A DNA stretch of 58,692 nt. Source: Candidatus Kapaibacterium sp. Lineage in GTDB: Bacteria; Bacteroidota; Ignavibacteria; Kapaibacteriales; UBA4661. Location: positions 1 to 58,692 of the forward strand of contig JALONG010000024.1 in NCBI GenBank assembly GCA_025455065.1, given 5' to 3'. Under the pieces are notes generated by a model. That model saw only the letters and a list, made by a program, of their open reading frames with translations, did not search any database and was not told the origin of the DNA. The position numbers and the translations under genes were made by a program. Below, piece after piece: positions 25,709-33,204 of this stretch (the stretch's first letter is position 1; each line of letters begins with the position of its first letter).

Positions 25709-27448
25709 TTGTATATTCCTCATACACAATCACACCTTTCATCCACGATGTTTTCTGCTTTTTTAAGCAACTGTGGGGAAATTATGCCTTTCTCTGTACA
25801 CAAGATTTCCATGAGCTTGCTGATTATTTTATTACCAAACGGTGCTTTACCTATGTCTCAGGGCGCGGCTCTGCTACATCTTCCGCAGTTTTATACGGTC
25901 TTTCTGCTCGGTTTTATGCTTGCGTTGGCAGTCGGCATCGGGTGGATGACGGTAATGTTATGGGAAGAAAAGCGACATTATTGTTTGCTTCTTGGCGTAA
26001 TTATTCTTGCAATGGTGAGCGGAACACTCCCTTTTTTGAATGCAAGCAATGACCCTCATTTATGGGAGATATTTCACCAAGTGCAAGCAGCAATAGCAGC
26101 AGCTATGATGATTTGTGGCATATTGTTTTTAAGAGTGCTTTTGAATACACGTTTTATAGCGAAACATTTCGATTTACTGCTTTTGTCATTAACACCACTC
26201 TTGTTCTTGAATGTCGTTATTGCCTTCACTTCTTTTTCGTCCTTTTGGCAACAATATGCTGTGCCGATGACAAATGTTCTTGTCTTTGTCTTGCTTCTTG
26301 TGGTGTGGATGTACGCCTTGCGAGAAAATGCAACAGTTTTGCGGCTCAATAAGCTCAAATTTGTTGCAGCACTAGGCTTTATTATCCTTAGTCCGGGGGA
26401 ATTTCTTCTGCAATCGCTCTTACGTGCAGTGATACCCGTCGAACAAAGAGTATTGACCATGCAAACAGCATTAACACTAGACTTTGTGCTGTTTTTCTTG
26501 GGATTGTTATCTCATCTGCACGTACAGCACAAGCGCTTGAGAACAGCAGCACTGGAGCGGAGTAACGTAGAGCAGGAAGCGGTTACGGAGTATCGGAAAA
26601 ATGACGCACTGCGTAGGGCAAATGCAGAAATACTCACACAACAAGAGCTTTTGCAAAAGCAAAGTGCGCAAATCGAACATATGAATATAGCGTTACAGGA
26701 AAATAACCGCCAACTTGGTGAGCAGAATATCCAACTAAAAGAACTTCACAAAGAGAAAGACGAGTTTTTAGGCATTGTTGCGCACGATTTGAAAAATCCT
26801 CTTGCGGGTATTGCGAGTTTTGCGAATATCATCAAATATGACGACGGCTCCCTTACTTCGGAGCAGCGAAAGGAATTTGTTGGGCATATTATTGAATCCT
26901 CCGAGCGGATGTTTGAAATCATTCGGAATTTGCTGGAAATCAATACCTTAGAGCGAGGCGGTATGCGGGTTTTGCTTCAGCCGATTGAACTTTCCTCAAT
27001 GTTGGACTATGCCGTCGGCAGTTATACCGAAAGGGCGGCACAAAAGCGCATTTTGCTGGAAAAAGATTTTACCGAACCCGCTATTGCCTTAGCTGATGAA
27101 CACTTGATTATGCAGGTGGTGGATAATCTCATTTCCAATGCCGTCAAATACTCTCCTCATGAAAGCACCGTTACAATTCGTGTGCAATGCCGCAGCAGCA
27201 AAATACGGTTAGAAATTCAAGACCAAGGACCCGGCTTGACAGAGGAAGATAAAGCAAAACTGTTTGGCAAATTTGCGCGGCTTTCCGCTCAACCGACGGG
27301 CGGAGAACACAGTACCGGTCTTGGGTTGAGCATTGTGAAAAAAATGGTCGAAGTGATGCAGGGCGCTGTTTGGTGCGAATCAACTGCCGGTGAGGGGGCA
27401 ACCTTTGTGGTGGAACTGCCCGAAGCAAGTGCTGAAGCGGGTTTATAG
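25709..27448 (+). CDS. Multi-TM sensor histidine kinase (HDLKNPL type)
   Basis: The product is up to 579 residues; starts at 25748 or 25784 ('MPFSVHKISM') are plausible alternatives. Seven or eight hydrophobic helices (about residues 55-275) form the sensor without a periplasmic domain. A long coiled coil (about 285-350) precedes HisKA with H in 'EFLGIVAHDLKNPLAGIASF'. The ATPase part shows 'VVDNLISNAVKYSPHE', 'IQDQGPGLTEEDKAKLFGKF' and 'GEHSTGLGLSIVKKMVEVMQ'. The ATPase G2 region is very similar to that of the kinase at 30154-32202, suggesting paralogy. No receiver protein lies nearby. A bidirectional terminator follows. Confidence 0.9.
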   Translation: MYIPHTQSHLSSTMFSAFLSNCGEIMPFSVHKISMSLLIILLPNGALPMSQGAALLHLPQFYTVFLLGFMLALAVGIGWMTVMLWEEKRHYCLLLGVIILAMVSGTLPFLNASNDPHLWEIFHQVQAAIAAAMMICGILFLRVLLNTRFIAKHFDLLLLSLTPLLFLNVVIAFTSFSSFWQQYAVPMTNVLVFVLLLVVWMYALRENATVLRLNKLKFVAALGFIILSPGEFLLQSLLRAVIPVEQRVLTMQTALTLDFVLFFLGLLSHLHVQHKRLRTAALERSNVEQEAVTEYRKNDALRRANAEILTQQELLQKQSAQIEHMNIALQENNRQLGEQNIQLKELHKEKDEFLGIVAHDLKNPLAGIASFANIIKYDDGSLTSEQRKEFVGHIIESSERMFEIIRNLLEINTLERGGMRVLLQPIELSSMLDYAVGSYTERAAQKRILLEKDFTEPAIALADEHLIMQVVDNLISNAVKYSPHESTVTIRVQCRSSKIRLEIQDQGPGLTEEDKAKLFGKFARLSAQPTGGEHSTGLGLSIVKKMVEVMQGAVWCESTAGEGATFVVELPEASAEAGL

Positions 27449-27478
27449 TGGTTTTATGGTTTTGTAGAGACTGCAAAC

Positions 27479-27514
27479 AAAAAAGCCTGTAAGCATCGTG
27501 TTTACAGGCTTTTT
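27479..27514. terminator. Bidirectional intrinsic terminator
   Basis: AAAAAGCCTGTAA pairs with TTTACAGGCTTTTT around a short loop. With A and T runs on both flanks it can terminate the plus-strand kinase and the minus-strand gene that ends at 27583. Confidence 0.85.
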
Positions 27515-27582
27515 GCATTCTTTGTTGTCAAAGCGAGGGACGTAAAATCTTCGTTATCGTCTTTGGTGCGTTACAATCACAC

Positions 27583-28353
27583 TTAATCTTTCGAGGCTTC
27601 AATCTCTTTAACAAGACCGGAACTAATGTTGTAGATTTTTTTGATGTTTTCTTGAGAAATCGGCTTACCTTTTTCAACATTCACAAGGTTTTTGATTTCC
27701 GTGAGCGCCGGAGCCAATTTGCGAACGATTTGATGATTCCGTGCAGACGTGCTGACGTTACCAATTTCGCCAATCAAATAATCCAGCAATTTGGGACTTG
27801 CGATAATAGAACTCGCATTTTCATTGTAATTGGTGGAAAGTGCCTTGGTGGTGATGTGTAAACCTTCCAACCACCCGCCCACAACCACTAGCACTGATGC
27901 GTCTTTGTCGAGGCGATTCAGTTTTCTCTTCGTTTCTTCTTGCTGTTTGTCGAGCATATTGCGGACTTCATTCCAATTTGCCGCTTTCACAAGGTCAAGC
28001 ATTTTTTGGTTTGTCGTTGCGTCAATTTCAGCACCGAGTTTTGTGGCAAGTTCGCTCATGGTCAAAGCCATTTGCACAAATTTTTCATCATCTTTTGCCT
28101 GCGAAGCCACAAATGCGTCGCTAACACGCGAACCGAGATTGAGAGCAATCGTATAGCGGCTGTTGTAGGTGCTGGTGCGGCTGTATGACGATAAACCTTT
28201 CCATGTAACTTTTGATTTGGAAAGCGAATCCAAGGCGCGGAAAACCAGACGTGCCGAAGGTACGAAAACTTTTTCTTGTTGCGCTGAGGCAGAAACACTG
28301 CCGAAAGCCAAGATGCTGCAAAGGACAATGCAAAGTGCAATATGTCGTTTCAT
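27583..28353 (-). CDS. Secreted hypothetical protein
   Basis: The 256-residue product has a clear signal peptide ('MKRHIALCIVLCSILAFGSV' then 'SASAQQ'). The mature part is largely helical and rich in Lys, Leu and Asn ('KMLDLVKAANWNEVRNMLDK', 'VVVGGWLEGLHITTKALSTN'), with no cysteine after the signal peptide. I do not recognise the family. Leading residues after the signal 'VFVPSARLVFRALDSLSKSK' suggest a start of the folded domain. It is flanked by unrelated genes and ends at a bidirectional terminator, so it is probably a single-gene transcript. Confidence 0.82.
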   Translation of the reverse strand: MKRHIALCIVLCSILAFGSVSASAQQEKVFVPSARLVFRALDSLSKSKVTWKGLSSYSRTSTYNSRYTIALNLGSRVSDAFVASQAKDDEKFVQMALTMSELATKLGAEIDATTNQKMLDLVKAANWNEVRNMLDKQQEETKRKLNRLDKDASVLVVVGGWLEGLHITTKALSTNYNENASSIIASPKLLDYLIGEIGNVSTSARNHQIVRKLAPALTEIKNLVNVEKGKPISQENIKKIYNISSGLVKEIEASKD

Positions 28354-28725
28354 AAAAACAATTTCCCAAAAATAATACGAGGTGATGTTGATTGGCGTAA
28401 GAAAAGAAGGCTTGCCGTGCTACATTGGAAGCGGTCTGTGGCAATGTTCTTCTTGTGAATTGGAAACAAAGAGCGCCCAAAAAGTTTAAGGCGAAGGCTT
28501 TTGAAAAGATTTTTTTGCGGGACTCAGTTTGTGGAACTCCGCAAAATTCCTCGCAAATATACAAGGATTAAGCGAATAAATCGGTGAGAAATTTCATCCA
28601 CACTCTCGGTATGACGAAATTTTTGCACAAAGCAAATCCTGAACACGCCATATTTCCTATACTTTCGCTAAATTACCGCAGTATTCCGCCATTCGATTAT
28701 ATTTCCATCACATTTCCTTTCTACT
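28354..28725. other. Divergent intergenic region
   Basis: These 372 bp lie between the start of the secreted hypothetical protein (minus) and the M19 dipeptidase (plus). I see no gene. A stem TTTTGCGG / CCGCAAAA at 28513-28546 could form a hairpin in the minus-strand leader. I found no full promoter consensus. Confidence 0.35.
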
Positions 28726-30024
28726 ATGTCTTTTCCCACAATGTCTTTTCCTGCTAAGCAAACACGATATATCGGTGTTTTCGCCATTCTATTGGGGATA
28801 CTTGTTTCCATACCGCGTTCTGAATCGTGCGCACAGTCATTCGCAACTTCACAAAGGAAGAGCCGCTCAGACGAGGATTTACGTGCCTTGGCGGAAAAAT
28901 TGGCGCATAAATTTATCATCGTGGACGGGCACGTGGATTTGCCATACCGTTTGCGAGTGAAAAATTTCAAATTTGTACGGGAATTTATCGGTATTCCCAT
29001 CGAAGCACCGGACGGGGACTTTGATTATGTGCGGGCAAAAAAAGGGGGACTTTCTGCACCGTTTATGTCCATTTACACGCCGTCGGATTATCAGAAAAAG
29101 GGCGGAGCAAGGAAATATGCGGATTCGCTGATTGATTTGGTAATGGGGATTCCCCAAAATTATCCCGACAAATACGCTTTGGCGGCAAGTCCGGCAGAAA
29201 TTGAGCGGAATTTTAAGCGTGGCTTGATTTCGCTCCCGCTCGGCATGGAAAACGGCGCTCCGATTGAAAACGACATCAAGAATGTGGCGTATTTCCACAA
29301 GCGCGGCGTACGCTACATCACGCTTACCCACGCGACGGACAACCTCATTTGTGATGCTTCTTACGATACCACGCATACATGGAACGGGCTGAGTCCTTTC
29401 GGGGCAGAAGTGGTGCGGGAGATGAACCGCGTGGGGATAATGGTGGATGTGTCGCACGTCTCCGACAGCGCATTTTATCAGGTCTTGCGCGTTACCAAAG
29501 CGCCCGTGATTGCGTCTCATTCCTCGTGTCGCCGCTTCACGCCGAGTTTTCTCCGCAATATGTCGGACGACATGATTCGGGCTTTAGCAAAAAACGGTGG
29601 TGTCATTCACATCAATTTTTCCACGTATTTTCTGGATGACGCAAAACGAAAAGCAATGGAAGAACACGGCGCGGCGCTTGGGAAAATCCTGAAAGAGAAA
29701 GGGCTGAAAGAGGGTGACGCTGCCGCAAAAGCTGTTATTGCAGAATACGAAAAAAACAACCCGCTTGTATTCTCGGATGTGGAGGAAGTTGTCAATCACA
29801 TAGACCACGTGAAAAATCTTGTGGGCGTGGATTATGTTGGCTTCGGTTCGGATTTCGACGGCGTTGGAAACTCGCTTCCGACGGGGTTGAAGGACGTTTC
29901 GCAATATCCGAATTTGATATATGCGCTCTTGAAACGGGGATATTCGGAAGAAGATATTGCGAAGATTTGTTTCAAAAATACGTTTCGTGTTTGGCGAGCG
30001 GTGGAGCGGGTTGCAAGAAAATAA
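28726..30024 (+). CDS. Membrane dipeptidase-like zinc peptidase (M19, renal dipeptidase family)
   Basis: The product is 432 residues (or 427 from the second ATG at 28741; the two starts lie in a short DNA duplication). A signal peptide or anchor covers about residues 14-36. The M19 metal-site motifs are present: HxD in 'IVDGHVDLP', Glu in 'LPLGMENGAPI', His in 'VDVSHVSDSAF', His in 'VIASHSSCRRF' and Asp in 'VGFGSDFDGVG'. The family hydrolyses dipeptides, including D-residue or beta-lactam-like substrates, with two zinc ions. Export suggests periplasmic peptide scavenging or cell-wall peptide turnover. The stop is about 130 bp before the next kinase start, so co-transcription is possible. Confidence 0.95.
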   Translation: MSFPTMSFPAKQTRYIGVFAILLGILVSIPRSESCAQSFATSQRKSRSDEDLRALAEKLAHKFIIVDGHVDLPYRLRVKNFKFVREFIGIPIEAPDGDFDYVRAKKGGLSAPFMSIYTPSDYQKKGGARKYADSLIDLVMGIPQNYPDKYALAASPAEIERNFKRGLISLPLGMENGAPIENDIKNVAYFHKRGVRYITLTHATDNLICDASYDTTHTWNGLSPFGAEVVREMNRVGIMVDVSHVSDSAFYQVLRVTKAPVIASHSSCRRFTPSFLRNMSDDMIRALAKNGGVIHINFSTYFLDDAKRKAMEEHGAALGKILKEKGLKEGDAAAKAVIAEYEKNNPLVFSDVEEVVNHIDHVKNLVGVDYVGFGSDFDGVGNSLPTGLKDVSQYPNLIYALLKRGYSEEDIAKICFKNTFRVWRAVERVARK

Positions 30025-30153
30025 ATCTTGCTTTGTTTGATACGTGTTTTTGAAATTTTTTCATTACATTGTCAGGGTCTCATAGCTCCAACGGTTTCAT
30101 ACACGGTATTTCACTATCAATACCGATTTTTTTATTTTTTATCTGCTGCATTT

Positions 30154-32202
30154 ATGCCTTTTGTGCGCACCATTTCCTTGAGCGACAAGAACATTGTCGT
30201 TGTTGTCAGCATTGTCCTATTGTGGGTCAATCTTGTCGCTCTCTCACCGAGTGCCATAGCGCAATCAGCAGTGCAGCCAGTATTGATAATTTCTCCTGAA
30301 GCAGAAACTATCAATCTTGCTCCTTATACGGAGGTGTATGAGGACAAAACGCATACAGTAACCTTTGCGGCGGTTGTCAAACCGGGTTTTTCAGGATTCG
30401 TACCACTCAAAGGAGCATCGCTCAGTGCAGGATACACCAAATCCGCGTATTGGCTCCGATTCACCATTATTGTCCCACCTTCTCAACTATTCCATCGCCT
30501 TTTGGAGGTAGATTATCCTAATTTACAACGATTGGATTTGTACATTCAGCACTCAAACGGAACAATACGCGAGAAAAAAAGCGGAACAAATTCGCCATTT
30601 GGTTTTGAAGCGCTCACATCTCCTTCCTTTGTATTTCGGCTTCAGAACGTGCTTGAGGGCAGGGGTGCGTCTCCTGATTCACTGACGTGTTATCTGCGGG
30701 TGGAAACGGAAAGTTCAATGATTGTGCCGTTAAAATTACATACGGCAATCGCTTTTGAGCGTCTGGTCATACTGCAATACTTATTTTACGGAGTTCTCTA
30801 TGGAATTATGGCAGCAATGGCGTGTTATAATCTTTTCCTCTGGATTACCGTCCGTGAACGATTTTATCTGTTTTATGTTCTGTATGTTTTTACGTTTTTA
30901 ATCAGTGATATTGCCATTAAAGGTATGGGAGCGGTGGCTACCCAAAGTCCTCAAATGGGATGGATGAAAATGCTCCCTATTTCGATGCCTCTCTCGTCAT
31001 TATGTGCGGTACTTTTTACTCGGAGTTTTTTGCGCCCTGTCGAGTATTCACACCTGGCAGACAAGTTTTTACGCGGAGTTGCGGCATTTCATGTAATAAT
31101 ATTGGTCTTGGCATTTGTCCTTCCGTATCGGGTTATTGTCCCGGTGATTGCGGGAATGATTGGGGTAGTCAGTTTGATATTATTAACCGTAGGAATTGTC
31201 AGTTTACGCAAAGGGTATTATCCAGCGCGGTTTTTTGTCGCAGGTTGGAGTATATTCCTCTTAGGAGCGTCACTGCGAAGTTTAGCGACAATCGGTGTTA
31301 CGCGATTTTCTTGGATGGCTGACCACATTCCGGTTATGGGTGTGGCGCTTGAGACAATCTTGCTCTCGCTTGCTCTGGCTGACCGCATAAGCCTTCTTAA
31401 ACAGCAACAAGCAGAAGTTTTGGAGCGTGCTGTGGAGGCTCGGACATTGGAACTGCAAAAATCGAATGTTGCACTTGAAGAAGCAGACCGATTCAAAACG
31501 CAGATTCTTTCGATTGCTGCTCACGACCTTAAAAATCCCTTGGCGCAGATTCTTGGTTTTACCCAACTCGCAGAAATGCACCTTGAAAAGCAGGAAGCGG
31601 TGAACACCACTAACGACCTTGGTGAACTGCTTCATCATGTCCATTATTCTGCGGATAGAATGCTCGAATTTGTTAACAATATCCTTGATTCTGCCTCAAT
31701 GGAACTTGGAAAAATCCAAATCGTTTACGATGCTTTTTCTCTTTCTATGATGCTCAACGGGGTTTATGAAAACTATGTGTTTGCAGCGTCGCAAAAACAG
31801 CAGAAAATCATGCTGGAGCAGGAGCAGGATATATTTATTGAAGGCGATGGGGAGAGAATTCAACAGGTATTTGATAACTTAGTTTCCAACGCCGTGAAAT
31901 ACTCGCCTCAAGGGAAAACCATTTGGCTAAGAATGAGAATTTTAGAAGAAGCCGTTCAGGTGGAAGTTCAAGACGAAGGACCGGGGCTGAATGAAGAGGA
32001 CAAACGAAAATTATACGGATTTTTCCAACGCTTGAGCGCCCAACCTACAGGCGGGGAATCATCGAATGGGGTTGGTTTAGCCATCGTCAAAAAAATAGTT
32101 GAACTGCACAAGGGACGTATTTGGGTGGAGTCTGAACCGCAACGGGGAGCGAAGTTTGTCGTAGAATTACCATGCCGACGTGGGGAAGAATCCTTTGCCT
32201 AA
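30154..32202 (+). CDS. 7TMR-DISM sensor histidine kinase
   Basis: The ATG at 30154 is preferred; the open frame extends to a TTG at 30028. A signal peptide ends near 'ALSPSAIAQ'. A periplasmic 7TMR-DISMED2-like beta domain follows (about 35-190 after the start, with 'AYWLRFTIIVPP' and 'LLEVDYPNLQRLDLYI'), then seven TM helices (about 200-400) starting at 'LQYLFYGVLYGIMAAMACYN'. After a coiled coil comes HisKA with H in 'ILSIAAHDLKNPLAQILGFT', N-box 'VFDNLVSNAVKYSPQG' and 'GESSNGVGLAIVKKIVELHK'. DISM receptors often sense carbohydrates or other small molecules. The TAA stop lies inside the first REP-like unit of the following array. No response regulator is adjacent. Confidence 0.9.
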   Translation: MPFVRTISLSDKNIVVVVSIVLLWVNLVALSPSAIAQSAVQPVLIISPEAETINLAPYTEVYEDKTHTVTFAAVVKPGFSGFVPLKGASLSAGYTKSAYWLRFTIIVPPSQLFHRLLEVDYPNLQRLDLYIQHSNGTIREKKSGTNSPFGFEALTSPSFVFRLQNVLEGRGASPDSLTCYLRVETESSMIVPLKLHTAIAFERLVILQYLFYGVLYGIMAAMACYNLFLWITVRERFYLFYVLYVFTFLISDIAIKGMGAVATQSPQMGWMKMLPISMPLSSLCAVLFTRSFLRPVEYSHLADKFLRGVAAFHVIILVLAFVLPYRVIVPVIAGMIGVVSLILLTVGIVSLRKGYYPARFFVAGWSIFLLGASLRSLATIGVTRFSWMADHIPVMGVALETILLSLALADRISLLKQQQAEVLERAVEARTLELQKSNVALEEADRFKTQILSIAAHDLKNPLAQILGFTQLAEMHLEKQEAVNTTNDLGELLHHVHYSADRMLEFVNNILDSASMELGKIQIVYDAFSLSMMLNGVYENYVFAASQKQQKIMLEQEQDIFIEGDGERIQQVFDNLVSNAVKYSPQGKTIWLRMRILEEAVQVEVQDEGPGLNEEDKRKLYGFFQRLSAQPTGGESSNGVGLAIVKKIVELHKGRIWVESEPQRGAKFVVELPCRRGEESFA

Positions 32203-32302
32203 GAAGGCAACAGCCGGCGTAGGACGTTAAAGCCGACAGCCGCCTAAGAAGGCGACAGTTGGCGTAGGACGCAGACCACACGTTGCGGGCTGTCCGCTCT
32301 TT
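32198..32302. repeat. REP-like array upstream of the RAYT gene
   Basis: Two copies of a unit beginning CCTAAGAAGGC and ending GGCGTAGGACG occur at 32198-32226 and 32243-32271. They are followed by GACCACACGTTGCGGGCTGT. The segments CGACAG and CTGTC(C)G can pair to form imperfect hairpins. The first unit supplies the stop codon of the kinase gene. Confidence 0.75.
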
Positions 32303-32347
32303 CACTCTCGACGCTTTCCGTTTTTCCCATACATCTCCATTCCAATC

Positions 32348-32887
32348 ATGGAAACTTACCCCAACACATTCTACCACCTCTACAACCGCACGAACAATAA
32401 TGCGGCACTTTTTCGCACTTGTGAAAACCATGGCTTTTTTCTCAAGAAGTATCGTTTTCACTCGGCAGAGCATTGTAGAACGTTGGCGTATTGTCTCATG
32501 CCGACGCATTTTCACTTTTTCATGTTCATCACAAGTGATGACACGCAAGAATTCAGGAACAGGTATTCGACCTTGCTCAGTTCCTACACACAAGCCTTCA
32601 ATAAGCTCTACGGGCGGCATGGGGCGTTATTTCAAAAACGGAGCAAGGCAAAACCGGTGAATGATAATCGTTATGCCGCTACGCTTGCCGCGTATACCCA
32701 CAATAATCCCGTAAGAGCCGACTTGGTAAGTTCACCCGAAGAATGGGAGTTCTCTAGCTATCGTGATTATTGCTCGCTGCGGAGTGGAACGTTGGTAGAA
32801 AAAGAAATGATTTTATCGTCGTTTAGTTCTCTTGAGGAGTTTCGGGTGTTTTCTGAAAGTATTGTCAGCGTGGAAGAGCATTTGTGA
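32348..32887 (+). CDS. REP-associated tyrosine transposase (RAYT, Y1_Tnp family)
   Basis: The 179-residue product is full-length for the family. The HUH motif lies in 'YCLMPTHFHFFMF' (H54 and H56), and 'LYGRHGALFQKRSKAKPV' and 'YTHNNPVRADLV' with candidate catalytic Y116 match TnpA-REP proteins, where the tyrosine precedes a 'HLNPVRA'-like motif. 'PEEWEFSSYRDY' is also typical. RAYTs are single-copy domesticated relatives of IS200/IS605 transposases that process REP hairpins. REP-like arrays lie on both sides (32198-32302 and 33032-33190), so the gene and repeats form a REPtron-like unit. All motifs appear intact. Confidence 0.93.
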   Translation: METYPNTFYHLYNRTNNNAALFRTCENHGFFLKKYRFHSAEHCRTLAYCLMPTHFHFFMFITSDDTQEFRNRYSTLLSSYTQAFNKLYGRHGALFQKRSKAKPVNDNRYAATLAAYTHNNPVRADLVSSPEEWEFSSYRDYCSLRSGTLVEKEMILSSFSSLEEFRVFSESIVSVEEHL

Positions 32888-32891
32888 GATA

Positions 32892-33031
32892 ATACCAATT
32901 TACGTTGAGGATTGTGCATTGTTTTTTTTTAATGCTTTTCCCTGGAAAGAGCATAAATACTCGCACAGACAAGAATGTCTGTGCCACTGAAGCCGGATTT
33001 TTTTTGCATAGTTATCAACTCAAATTGGTAT
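32892..33031. mobile_element. 140-bp MITE-like inverted-repeat element
   Basis: The ends ATACCAATTTACGTTGA (32892-32908) and TCAACTCAAATTGGTAT (33015-33031) are 17-bp inverted repeats with two mismatches. Inside lies a palindrome GCACAGACA-AGAA-TGTCTGTGC. There is no ORF. This structure fits a miniature transposable element inserted next to the RAYT. Confidence 0.65.
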
Positions 33032-33190
33032 AAGCCGACAGCCGGCGCAGAACGCTGACCACACGTTGCGGACTGTCCGATTCTGCCATCGTAATGATGG
33101 CACGGGCTGTCCGCTTTTCTCTTGAAGCCTGCGTGAATGCCGGCAGCCGGCTGAGAAGCCCACAGCCAGCGTAGGACGTAAAGTGCGGGC
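33032..33190. repeat. REP-like array downstream of the RAYT gene
   Basis: The block contains AGCCGACAGCCGGCGCAG, then GACCACACGTTGCGGACTGT, which matches the upstream array at 32270-32295 except for one base. Further diverged units follow: CACGGGCTGTCCGC, GCCGGCAGCCGGCTGAGAAG and CAGCGTAGGACG. The same words on both flanks of the RAYT argue for a shared REP family. Confidence 0.75.
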
Positions 33191-33204
33191 TTACGATTTT
33201 GCTC

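Larger units (their letters stand above)
32888..33204. other. Repeat-filled intergenic region
   Basis: This 317-bp gap has no gene. It is occupied by a 140-bp inverted-repeat element (32892-33031) and a REP-like array (33032-33190), which abuts the stop codon of the ABC transporter gene. Confidence 0.7.
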
